Of a DNA stretch of 27,616 nt, positions 1-6,418 are shown in pieces. Source of the DNA: a virus. The notes under the pieces are model-generated. The model saw nothing but the letters and a program-made list of their open reading frames with translations, searched no databases and was not told the origin of the DNA. The stretch is from IMG/VR virus record IMGVR_UViG_3300028384_000901, positions 1 through 27,616 of that record; one strand, written 5' to 3'. Made by a program: the position numbers and the translations under genes. The stretch's first letter is position 1. Every line of letters starts with the position of its first letter.

Positions 1-122
1 GCACCAACCTCAGAGCCCACGACTCCGGTATTGGCTTCGACATTGATGTACTTGTCGGCTGCATTTGCGGCACCACCAGCGAAGGAGGTCAGCAAAAGGC
101 CAGCAATAACAGCAAGTTTCAT
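1..122 (-). CDS. Secreted protein of unknown function, N-terminal part only
   Basis: The gene starts at an ATG whose complement is at 120-122 and runs off the left edge, leaving 40 visible codons. The first ~21 residues form a classic signal peptide: Lys2, then a hydrophobic core (LAVIAGLLLTSFAGG) and a small-residue cleavage site near ANA-AD. The mature part begins with ADKYINVEANTG. I remember similar 'VNVEAN.G' secreted or porin-like proteins from cyanophage genomes, but this was not checked. It is transcribed away from the head module. The product is likely exported to the periplasm or outer membrane. No clear Shine-Dalgarno sequence precedes the start. Confidence 0.7.
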   Translation of the reverse strand, partial: MKLAVIAGLLLTSFAGGAANAADKYINVEANTGVVGSEVG

Positions 123-253
123 GGAAAAATGTATTAAAGACTACGACAGGTATTTGAAAGGCCTGGCGTTAAGGTTATTACTCCAGCCCTGATATTACCG
201 GAGAAAAATTACACATAAACGTGCGCTAGAACCAGATCAGTATATAAAAATCG
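123..253. promoter_or_regulatory. Divergent intergenic region, probable promoter area
   Basis: These 131 bases separate the leftward secreted-protein gene from the rightward head module, so promoters for both directions would be expected here. The region is AT-rich. TATATAAA at 241-248 is the best -10-like string for the plus strand, but no matching -35 is visible and it lies only a few bases before the start at 254. No defined promoter can be called. Confidence 0.3.
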
Positions 254-517
254 ATGAACACGGCTCGCCAAGACGAAGTGTGGGAAACCAAGAAGAATGA
301 GGCCCTGGGTGCCGACGTCTTTAAGTCTGCTGCTGCTTATAGGGATCGGATGTTGACCAGCATGAAGGACACTGTCTCTGAGTATCTTGACGAGCCGGAT
401 GGGTATGAGTTGTTCCGTGCTCATCTACTGCATGCCTGCGTAGATCAACTCAATTACCACAAGGAAAAAGTGGAATTCCTGAACAAAATGATCGCTAATG
501 TGGAGTTAATGAGTTAA
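254..517 (+). CDS. Small conserved-looking protein upstream of portal
   Basis: This 87-residue acidic, mostly helical protein has no signal peptide or membrane segment. The C-terminal half, with DGYELFRAHLLHACVDQLNYH followed by KEKVEFL, looks like an amphipathic helix pair. I recall comparable small proteins just upstream of cyanophage portal genes, but no function is known to me. The portal gene starts 10 bp after its stop, so the two are probably co-transcribed. No Shine-Dalgarno motif precedes the ATG at 254. A start at the ATG at 350 is possible but would remove the N-terminal 32 residues. Confidence 0.6.
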   Translation: MNTARQDEVWETKKNEALGADVFKSAAAYRDRMLTSMKDTVSEYLDEPDGYELFRAHLLHACVDQLNYHKEKVEFLNKMIANVELMS

Positions 518-527
518 GTGTTAAAGT

Positions 528-2582
528 TTGGCTGAAACTTCGGATAACTCTGAAATTAGGGCGGATGGCGTACTGATTAACGCCATTACTGGTCTGGGTA
601 CAAAGAGGGATAAGAGCGCCTACTACGGCCTGCAGACCGAGTCCCACATGAGTGAGACGGAGTTGGAGGCCCTTTATTACGACCCTCTGTGTCGTCGCGT
701 GGTTGATGTGCCTGCAGAGGCAGCACTCGCCAAACCCCCGACGATCACCTTCGCTGAGGAAGATGAGGGGCACGAGGACATTGTTCGGTCTGTTGAGAAG
801 TACCTGGAAGAGGAGTCTGTCTTTCAGTTCATCGAAGAGGCCCTGAAGCTCCAGCGCATCTATGGCGGGGCAGGAATCTTCATGGTGTGTGACGACGGGC
901 TGGAACCAGACCAGCCGATGGACATCAGCCGTGTACGCCGGATCGTCGATTTAGTTCCGTTGTCGAAACGTGAGCTGAAGCCTCACGACTACAACTACCT
1001 GAACTATCGAAACCCTGATCTTTACCGGATCAGCACCAGTAAATCGCTTTCAGATAGCAATGACCTGCAATACCTGCTTGTGCATAGCAGCCGCGTGCTT
1101 CGTTTTGACGGGCTCTTCCTTCCCTGGAAGCAACGGCTCTACAACGATGGATGGGGTCTCTCATTTCTACAGCCCTTCTATGAGCCCTGGAAGCGATACA
1201 GGGGAGCCACCGACGGGCTCGCGACAATGCTCAACGAGATGGATCTATTCGTTCATAAGATCCCAGGGCTCGCAAACAAAATCACCGCTGGTAAGGAGTC
1301 CGCTCTTAAGCAAAGACTTGAAGCCAACGCCCTCAGCCGATCCATTTATGGGGGCATGGCCTTGGATACCGAAGAGGAAGTTTCCTTCGCGGCAAGGTCT
1401 CTGGGGGGCGCACAGGACATATTCGACCGCTTGCTGGACGATCTAGTCGCAGCTGCCGATATGCCTAAGCCTCTGCTGTTCGGCACCAGCCCAGCAGGTG
1501 GTCTTTCAGAAAGCGGTAAGTACGAAGACAAGGTGTGGGCAGCGACGATCGAGCGCTACCAAAACCACAGCCTGCGGCGGGTACTTACCCAATACTTCAC
1601 CATCATCATGTCGATGGCTGATGGACCGACCAAGGGGCAGTTGCCTGACGACTGGACCGTTCACTTCCCACCGTATTTCGCAACCTCTGACGCTGACCGA
1701 GCCAACCTTCGTCAACAAGTAGCCCTGACCGATCAGATCTACCTGCAGGCAGGAGTGTTGACGGCCATGGAGGTTCGCGCCTCTCGTTATGGCGGCACGG
1801 CTTACAACATTGAGACTGTCATCCACGAAGAGGAAGAGGCACGCCTACTTGCCAAGCGTGAACTGGAGCATGAGGCGGCACTGCAAGGCTTCGAGGGACA
1901 GCGCAAGGCCCTGGAGCAAGGGGAGAACGAGGCAGAGGTAGAGGTTGAGGCAGATAGAGCCGTACAGGACGCGACCGACTACATCCAGATGTGTGGCGTC
2001 ACGCTCGAAGCATCCCCAAACAACGGCATGTACCGGGTCGCTGCCGTTGTGCATCCCGATGGCCAGCGCAATGACGCTGAGCCGATTGTGCTTGTAGGAA
2101 GCCGTCACCATGACAAGAAAATCTATCGGGGTTATCTGAAGCGCGAGGACTCCAGCTTGGTAGAGGGTCCCCTGCTGATGGGCTTCTACTCATCCAGGTC
2201 GGCAGGAAACGCGCTGAAGCACTTCTGCCAAGACGACGAGGTGCATGGAGTTGTTCAGCTACATGAACTCGACGTTCAGCATCTGATTGGCACCTATGAC
2301 CGTGCCGATGGGATTGAGTATGCAGGCCACACGTTCCCTGCCTACAACGATCCGATTCGTACCCCTGACCACCCCACCAAATCGCATGCCGTGCTCGCGA
2401 GGGAGGGAAGCAAGGTCAAGCTGATCCGTTTCGGTCAGCAGGGGGTCAAAGGCAGCCCAAAGCGTAAGGGCGAGTCAGAAGCCAGCCGTAAGCGGCGGGA
2501 ATCATTCAAGGCTCGCCATGCCAAGAACATTAAGAAAGGGAAGATGAGCGCGGCGTACTGGGCCTCTCGCGAAAAATGGTGA
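528..2582 (+). CDS. Portal protein (DUF1073 / Acb1-N-like family) with extended C-terminus
   Basis: This is the portal, the dodecameric ring at the capsid vertex through which DNA enters and to which the neck binds. Residues ~14-430 match the DUF1073 pattern: GVLINAITGLGTKRDKSAYY at the N-terminus, RRVVDVPAEAA near 57-66, and LLFGTSPAGGLSESG near 316-329 followed by a long helical stem. Residues ~433-480 are Glu-rich and probably coiled coil. Residues ~483-590 form an extra globular region. Residues ~595-684 are a strongly basic tail ending in KMSAAYWASREKW. With 684 residues it is longer than a plain portal. The start is TTG at 528; an in-frame stop at 522 leaves no upstream choice, and the conserved N-terminus needs this start. 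Database labels may call it an 'anti-CBASS Acb1 family' protein, but the paired HxT motifs of that enzyme are not visible. Confidence 0.9.
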   Translation: MAETSDNSEIRADGVLINAITGLGTKRDKSAYYGLQTESHMSETELEALYYDPLCRRVVDVPAEAALAKPPTITFAEEDEGHEDIVRSVEKYLEEESVFQFIEEALKLQRIYGGAGIFMVCDDGLEPDQPMDISRVRRIVDLVPLSKRELKPHDYNYLNYRNPDLYRISTSKSLSDSNDLQYLLVHSSRVLRFDGLFLPWKQRLYNDGWGLSFLQPFYEPWKRYRGATDGLATMLNEMDLFVHKIPGLANKITAGKESALKQRLEANALSRSIYGGMALDTEEEVSFAARSLGGAQDIFDRLLDDLVAAADMPKPLLFGTSPAGGLSESGKYEDKVWAATIERYQNHSLRRVLTQYFTIIMSMADGPTKGQLPDDWTVHFPPYFATSDADRANLRQQVALTDQIYLQAGVLTAMEVRASRYGGTAYNIETVIHEEEEARLLAKRELEHEAALQGFEGQRKALEQGENEAEVEVEADRAVQDATDYIQMCGVTLEASPNNGMYRVAAVVHPDGQRNDAEPIVLVGSRHHDKKIYRGYLKREDSSLVEGPLLMGFYSSRSAGNALKHFCQDDEVHGVVQLHELDVQHLIGTYDRADGIEYAGHTFPAYNDPIRTPDHPTKSHAVLAREGSKVKLIRFGQQGVKGSPKRKGESEASRKRRESFKARHAKNIKKGKMSAAYWASREKW

Positions 2583-2713
2583 TGAACAAGCACATGAAAA
2601 AGCTCGTCAAATATATGCAGCAAGCGGATGAGTGTGTCACCCGCGATAAGGCTCAGAAGCTAATTAAGAAAGCAGACAAGGCTCATAAGAAGATCCAGGA
2701 AAAGAATGGATGA
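2582..2713 (+). CDS. 43-residue basic peptide
   Basis: The ATG overlaps the portal stop codon (TGATG at 2580-2584), a typical translational coupling arrangement. The product is 43 residues, lysine-rich and predicted to be one amphipathic helix (MNKHMKKLVKYMQQADE at the start). Its stop overlaps the next gene's start region, closing an otherwise empty 124-bp gap. I do not recognise a family. The positive charge would fit a capsid-interior or nucleic-acid contact, but this is inference. It could be non-coding, although the exact coupling at both ends argues for a real gene. Confidence 0.5.
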   Translation: MNKHMKKLVKYMQQADECVTRDKAQKLIKKADKAHKKIQEKNG

Positions 2714-2897
2714 GCACAATATCAACGTTTCAATCAACCTGAATCTTCCTGCTGTCCGTCTGCTTTATCGAACGCTTTGTAAAGCCTACGAAAACTGGCC
2801 TGGCGGCGACCCCGAAGAACAGGTTGGCTTAGAGATGATGAAAAAGGATATGTACCGAATCCTGTACGACACGCTCCTTAAAAACGACTTGGTATAG
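2706..2897 (+). CDS. Small conserved-looking phage protein (63 aa)
   Basis: This short helical protein has no signal peptide or membrane segment. An AGGAAAAG ribosome-binding site lies just upstream of the ATG. The body, with LLYRTLCKAYENWPGGDPEE followed by a MMKKDMYRILYDTLL helix, resembles small hypotheticals I remember next to portal genes in cyanophages; that is memory, not a search. The gene overlaps the end of the 43-residue ORF and lies 2 bp before the Mu-F gene, so it belongs to the head operon. Function unknown. Confidence 0.65.
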   Translation: MDEHNINVSINLNLPAVRLLYRTLCKAYENWPGGDPEEQVGLEMMKKDMYRILYDTLLKNDLV

Positions 2898-2899
2898 AC

Positions 2900-3769
2900 G
2901 TGGAAGAACTGATCGAAGAGTACAACGATCGACTGAGGGATTTAGAGACAGTGATGGCAGCGGGCATTGCTGCAGCACTCGATCGCTATTTCAGAACTCT
3001 TCAAGGTCGTATCCAGATTGAGTTACAAAGCGATCAATCTCCTGCTGCAGCGACATCAACTCGGGCTGTTGAGCTAGTGCCTCCCCTGCTTCCCGGTGAA
3101 TCTGATGAGCTACTTCAGATTTTTGAGGATCTCCTGCAGCAAGCGACAACAAGTGGTTTAGCTCTAGGAGCAGAGCTATCGAAACCCGTTGTGTCCTCAC
3201 CAGTCGCTGCAACCATCCAAGTAGCAGAAGTTGTGTCACAAGCGCGAAGAGCGCGAGGATACTTAGAAGAACATTCGTTAGCATTTTCTACTGCGGCGGC
3301 GGGTATTGTTGCTCAGGCAATCGCTGAGCAGCGAGCAACGGCAGAAGTAATCAAAGACATCCGCCGTCGTTTAGACGTGCTTAAAAGCCGTGCAGAAGTG
3401 GTTGTCCGTACTGAATCTATGACCGCAGCCAACTCAGCTACCGCAAGCTATTACGTCCAAAACAATATCAAACTTGTCGTATATTACGCTACTGCTGACG
3501 ATAGAACTTGCCCGTTCTGCATTGCGTTTGCGGGCAAAGTATTCAAGCTTGGTGCTGTGAAGGTGCCTAGGCACCCTAATTGTCGCTGCTATCTAGCTCC
3601 GTATTCTGCGGATGTTTTCGGCAAGAATGCTGCATACGATAAAGAGCGCAGAAAGCATCGTAAAGAAGTTCTTAGTTACGCTAGAGCTAAGGGCATTCAA
3701 CCTAATGAAGGCCCTGCTTTCTTTGAGCTTGGGAGTCCACTACCCATAAGGACAGATGCACAAAGGTAA
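2900..3769 (+). CDS. Phage head morphogenesis protein (Mu-F / SPP1 gp7 family)
   Basis: Mu-F-type proteins are minor head proteins that bind the portal and sit inside or at the vertex of the capsid. The family signature is in the C-terminal half: VRTESMTAANSA near residue 169, then DRTCPFC with Cys204 and Cys207, GKVF, and PRHPNCRC with His225, Cys228 and Cys230. This Cys/His cluster may bind a metal. The N-terminal ~160 residues are helical and less conserved. The start is GTG at 2900, right after the preceding stop. The position after the portal gene is the usual one. Base composition looks more AT-rich than in the portal and capsid genes, which may reflect mosaic origin. The 289-residue length is normal. 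Confidence 0.88.
   Translation: MEELIEEYNDRLRDLETVMAAGIAAALDRYFRTLQGRIQIELQSDQSPAAATSTRAVELVPPLLPGESDELLQIFEDLLQQATTSGLALGAELSKPVVSSPVAATIQVAEVVSQARRARGYLEEHSLAFSTAAAGIVAQAIAEQRATAEVIKDIRRRLDVLKSRAEVVVRTESMTAANSATASYYVQNNIKLVVYYATADDRTCPFCIAFAGKVFKLGAVKVPRHPNCRCYLAPYSADVFGKNAAYDKERRKHRKEVLSYARAKGIQPNEGPAFFELGSPLPIRTDAQR
3562..3575. repeat. 14-bp perfect palindrome inside the Mu-F gene
   Basis: GGTGCCTAGGCACC is self-complementary over all 14 bases. It encodes part of the conserved PRHPN motif, so the protein sequence may be enough to explain it. It has no spacer, so a stable RNA hairpin is unlikely; a dimeric protein site is possible but unsupported. Confidence 0.4.
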
Positions 3770-4136
3770 ATGCGATAGCCCTAGTTATACGTTTAAGAGC
3801 AAGGCAGAAGCTGAGAAAGCAGGCGGCGCTCTCGGGCTCTCAGGAAGTCACACCCACACGAACGAAAACGGAGAAACCCTTTACATGCCTGGTAAGAATC
3901 ACGAACAGTTTGAGAAGGCACAAAAGGACGGCAAGGGCATGAAGTCCAAGTTCCAGGCTGCCCGCGATGCCATGTATCAGAAGCGTCTGAAGGACATGGG
4001 TGTCAGCAAAAAAGGCAAGAAGGGCGACGGTTACAAGTACACCGACGGCCACAAGAAAAAGAAGAAGTCCCCCTACGCGGACGGTGTCGCCTCTGATGCA
4101 GGGAGTATTGGTCGGGAGTTCGACAAGTTTCTCTGA
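3756..4136 (+). CDS. Small basic virion protein with a YMPG-type domain
   Basis: This 126-residue protein overlaps the end of the Mu-F gene by 14 bp and has an AAGGA ribosome-binding site just before its ATG. Residues ~10-50 contain KAEAEKAGGALGLSGSHTHT and ETLYMPGKNH, a pattern I remember as a recurring small domain in phage head-module proteins. The second half is very rich in lysine and glycine (KKGKKGDGYKYTDGHKKKKK) and is likely disordered, ending in GREFDKFL. Its place in the head operon suggests a capsid-associated, possibly DNA-contacting protein. The exact role is unknown. Confidence 0.65.
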   Translation: MHKGKCDSPSYTFKSKAEAEKAGGALGLSGSHTHTNENGETLYMPGKNHEQFEKAQKDGKGMKSKFQAARDAMYQKRLKDMGVSKKGKKGDGYKYTDGHKKKKKSPYADGVASDAGSIGREFDKFL

Positions 4137-4143
4137 CTAGGTC

Positions 4144-4800
4144 ATGCCTGAGCTGCCGGACTTTCAGTTACCGGACATCAGGCTGCCTGACCGGCTCAAA
4201 TTGCCTGAACCGGTCATAGCTGAACCCAAAATTGAATATCCTGTTGTCTTAATCCCTTCGGTTACTGACCGAAGGGCAACTTTCCGCCCGCAGAAGGTAA
4301 CTCCAAAGGCACCGAAGGCAGGTCCACCTCCGGGAGAGAATCAACCGAAGGAAGCTCAGGAATCGCCTCCAGATCCGGTAGAGGAGGTAGTAGATCAGAT
4401 ATTAGATTTTGTAGAACCAGCCCTGTCAGCACAGTCGGCGTCATTACGCCTATTAGAAGGCCGTATAGAAACACTAAGGGACGACGTAAAAGTAGAGATA
4501 GAACGAATCGAGGAGACATTTGAGAATAAGGAGATAACAGAAGTGACTTTGCCGCACATGGGTTGGGTTATACCCATGCCCAAGGCGGAGATTCTTGTTG
4601 CTGCAGGTACTACAGCTGGCGTGAGTGTCGCGGCCACACTGACGGCGACGGCTGTATTTAAGAAAGCGGTATCAGCCTTAAAGCCTGTAATTACTCAAGT
4701 GGTGAAACGGGTTCGAGCGCGTCTCGGGAAGCCTGGCCCGACTTGGAGTAGGCAGCGATTGGCACAACGTCATCACAGATTTTCGCGTAAGGCGAACTAG
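4144..4800 (+). CDS. Proline-rich protein with a membrane segment (cyanophage-like)
   Basis: The 218-residue product has three parts. Residues ~1-85 are repeat-like and proline-rich (PELPDFQLPDIRLPDRLKLP). Residues ~86-125 are predicted coiled coil. The C-terminal third has PHMGWVIPMPKAEILVAAGT running into a hydrophobic stretch near 145-170 and then a very basic tail. I recall cyanophage proteins with the same order (Pro-rich, then 'IPMP.AEI', then a hydrophobic segment ending in a basic tail), function unknown. It lies 7 bp after the previous gene. Its last 110 bp overlap, on the opposite strand, the end of the secreted-protein gene at 4691. Possible roles include a membrane-penetrating virion protein or an envelope-interacting protein; neither is established. 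Confidence 0.65.
   Translation: MPELPDFQLPDIRLPDRLKLPEPVIAEPKIEYPVVLIPSVTDRRATFRPQKVTPKAPKAGPPPGENQPKEAQESPPDPVEEVVDQILDFVEPALSAQSASLRLLEGRIETLRDDVKVEIERIEETFENKEITEVTLPHMGWVIPMPKAEILVAAGTTAGVSVAATLTATAVFKKAVSALKPVITQVVKRVRARLGKPGPTWSRQRLAQRHHRFSRKAN
4254..4276. repeat. 9-bp perfect inverted repeat with 5-nt loop
   Basis: CCCTTCGGT at 4254-4262 pairs perfectly with ACCGAAGGG at 4268-4276 across the loop TACTG. It lies within the proline-rich gene. Neither strand has a T-run directly after the stem, so it is not a classical intrinsic terminator. Confidence 0.6.
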
Positions 4801-5212
4801 GTCGGATCATGTATCCAGCGTCGTAAAGCTTGGTGCATTCACGCATTCTGGTCAGAAGAATATCAACCCTAGTTTTCTGAATTTTCTTCTTTGCCACCTC
4901 TTTACAGAGTTCAGTTATTGAGCCGTCGAGAGGGACGCTAAAAGAAATCTGAGCACCAAAATTCTGGTTTCTGGTGTACTTTGTTGAATGAACATCAGCA
5001 CCGAGATAAAACGGTGTAAATACAATAGTGCCACTATTGCAGTAATGGCCACCACCGAATCCTTGGGTTGAATAAGATCCTTGATTGATTTGAACTGCAC
5101 TGTTAGTCACTGACCCGCTTGAGGACGCCTGAGGGCTTGCGACGACAGTAGTCCCATCAGATTCAGCTCTGACAGGACTACATATCATCGCTAGAGCCAG
5201 AAGTATTTTTAC
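4691..5212 (-). CDS. Secreted four-cysteine protein, start codon uncertain
   Basis: The minus-strand frame is open from well upstream to a TAA at 4691-4693. The clear protein signal begins with K-I-L-L-A-L-A-M-I-C-S-P-V-R-A-E, a signal peptide, followed by a mature part with four cysteines (58, 103, 126 and 146 counting from 5212). It is similar in my memory to a cyanophage secreted family. The codon in the initiator position is GTA (5210-5212), not a normal start. It overlaps the TAA stop of the preceding gene. The first standard ATG is at 5188, inside the signal peptide, and a CTG lies at 5200. From 5212 the product would be 173 residues; from 5188, 165. The 3' end overlaps the convergent gene ending at 4800. 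Confidence 0.6.
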   Translation of the reverse strand, partial: VKILLALAMICSPVRAESDGTTVVASPQASSSGSVTNSAVQINQGSYSTQGFGGGHYCNSGTIVFTPFYLGADVHSTKYTRNQNFGAQISFSVPLDGSITELCKEVAKKKIQKTRVDILLTRMRECTKLYDAGYMIRPSSPYAKICDDVVPIAAYSKSGQASRDALEPVSPLE

Positions 5213-5568
5213 TGGCTGAATACGGAAAGGCTGGTGATGGTGCTGGTGGTTTCGATGGTCCTTTCGATGTCTTGCGTTTCGATAATTCCAGCAGCCCGAG
5301 TAGTGATCTCCAGTTGCCAGTTTTCTGCTCCGCTGTTCATCGAATAGGTTGTGCCAGTTGCTCCAATAGCCCCACTGGGAGTCACGTTGTGACCCGAGTA
5401 GGTGTTTACTGCAGCGCCGTACTTCTCGATCGCGATAGTTTCTGTAATCGTTTGTTCCGTCTCGGTCGTCGAGTTCATCGAGCCTTGACTGAAGCCCATA
5501 TTTGATTGAGCTGCTGCACTCATGGGAGTGAGCAACATAATAAGTGTTAGCCAACGTAGTGGTTTCAC
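5209..5568 (-). CDS. Secreted protein ending in FSQ (cyanophage-like)
   Basis: The 119-residue product begins with a clear signal peptide: MKPLR, a hydrophobic core (WLTLIMLLTPMSA) and an AAAQ cleavage region. The mature protein starts with SNMGFSQGSMNSTTETEQ, is rich in Thr/Ser and beta-prone, has no cysteine, and ends in TITSLSVFSQ. I remember cyanophage proteins with the same beginning and the same ending. It has no lipobox, so it is probably soluble in the periplasm or surface-associated. Its ATG overlaps the stop of the upstream membrane-protein gene (ATGA at 5565-5568), and its stop overlaps the start region of the next secreted protein. The three genes look like one coupled unit. Function unknown. 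Confidence 0.7.
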   Translation of the reverse strand: MKPLRWLTLIMLLTPMSAAAQSNMGFSQGSMNSTTETEQTITETIAIEKYGAAVNTYSGHNVTPSGAIGATGTTYSMNSGAENWQLEITTRAAGIIETQDIERTIETTSTITSLSVFSQ

Positions 5569-5819
5569 TTGGCTTTTGGTGTTGAAGTGGGCTCTTCAAT
5601 TTTAGATTTTTTCTGTCCACTTTTTTCAGCAGCGCGACTGATTCCATACCCGGCTAAGGAGCCAGAGAAGACCGAGGCAATAAATGTGGGATCCATCTTT
5701 TGGAAAAAACCCATATATGAGAGTGTCAACAACGCAGCTGACCAGCTCAATACAGAGACTTTGACTAATTCAGACAGCCACTCATACGATTGTTCAGTTT
5801 TTTCTGTGTTGTCATCCAT
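5565..5819 (-). CDS. Small two-helix membrane protein, holin candidate
   Basis: The 84-residue product has two hydrophobic segments: roughly residues 14-39 (ELVKVSVLSWSAALLTLSYM) and 44-62 (PTFIASVFSGSLAGYGIS). The C-terminus is charged and hydrophilic (EKSGQKKSKIEEP). This layout fits a class II holin, which makes the hole in the inner membrane at lysis, and I recall cyanophage proteins with the MDPTFIASVFSG string. No endolysin is present in the window, so lysis remains a guess. A good ribosome-binding site (AAGGGTGA on the minus strand, about 10 nt upstream) supports the ATG. It is the first gene of the minus-strand trio. Confidence 0.65.
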   Translation of the reverse strand: MDDNTEKTEQSYEWLSELVKVSVLSWSAALLTLSYMGFFQKMDPTFIASVFSGSLAGYGISRAAEKSGQKKSKIEEPTSTPKAK

Positions 5820-5872
5820 GGCAAAATATCACCCTTACTTAGATTAAAATATGATTGACTTTGGATATTGAT
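5820..5872. promoter_or_regulatory. Short divergent intergenic region
   Basis: About 53 bases separate the start of the minus-strand trio (5819) from the plus-strand basic-protein gene. The region is AT-rich and holds the minus-strand ribosome-binding site. A promoter for the minus-strand unit must lie here or inside the next gene. No consensus -35/-10 pair stands out; TTAAAAT near 5844-5850 is the nearest -10-like string for the plus strand. Confidence 0.3.
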
Positions 5873-6382
5873 ATGAGCAAGTTCCGTGACAAAGCGCTCC
5901 ATGCTCGCGCAGTCGCGGCAGCTAAGCGTAAGTTCAAAGTCTGGCCTAGTGCGTATGCCTCAGGCTTTATGGTTCAGACCTATAAACGCCTTTACAAGAA
6001 AAAGCACGGCTCATTGTCAGGTGCTTTCCGAGGTGATGATCTAGGCAAGTGGTTTGGAGAGAAGTGGGTGCGCATCACTTCCTCCGGCGGCATTGCAGGT
6101 CCCTGTGGCGGCCGTAGCAGCAAAGAGGGCAAGCCGAAGTGTTTGCCTCGCGCCAAAGCTCAGTCACTGTCTACCGCCGAGCGAAAAAGGTTGGTAGCGA
6201 GAAAGCGAGCCAAGGACCCAAATCCGAATCGGCGTGGAAAAGCGATTATGACAAGTAGCAAACCGGATAGTGATGCTGTCAGGCTCTCAAAGATGGCTAA
6301 GCAATCAAGAACCAAGGATCCAAAGGTTCGCGAACGCCTGGCTAAACTTATGGACGCCTATCGTAAGCAAAACAGCTACTAG
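5873..6382 (+). CDS. Basic small phage protein (DUF5872/DUF6321-like)
   Basis: The 169-residue product is rich in Lys and Arg with no membrane segment. Residues ~1-35 (KFRDKALHARAVAAAKRKFK then VWPSAYASGFMVQ) and ~50-95 (GKWFGEKWVRI, then a Gly/Cys turn GPCGGRSSKEGKPKCLP, then SLSTAERKR) match a group of small phage proteins that I associate with the names DUF5872 or DUF6321; I am not sure which label applies. The two cysteines in the CGG..KPKC turn could bind a metal. Similar short basic modules are often near head genes. The ATG at 5873 is preferred; a TTG at 5855 would add six residues. Neither has a strong ribosome-binding site. Confidence 0.65.
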   Translation: MSKFRDKALHARAVAAAKRKFKVWPSAYASGFMVQTYKRLYKKKHGSLSGAFRGDDLGKWFGEKWVRITSSGGIAGPCGGRSSKEGKPKCLPRAKAQSLSTAERKRLVARKRAKDPNPNRRGKAIMTSSKPDSDAVRLSKMAKQSRTKDPKVRERLAKLMDAYRKQNSY

Positions 6383-6418
6383 GTTTCTGCGATAGACAGG
6401 AGTAATTGAGTTTTTGGG

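Noticed and set aside
528-2582. Calling the portal an Acb1 anti-CBASS enzyme
   Set aside because: The family name overlaps, but the protein has the portal core and I see no pair of HxT motifs needed for 2H phosphoesterase activity.
4691-5647. A 318-codon minus-strand ORF taken as one gene
   Set aside because: Its first ~145 codons lie out of frame across the well-supported 119-residue secreted protein and read as low-quality sequence. Only the part from about 5212 onward has a signal peptide and protein-like composition.
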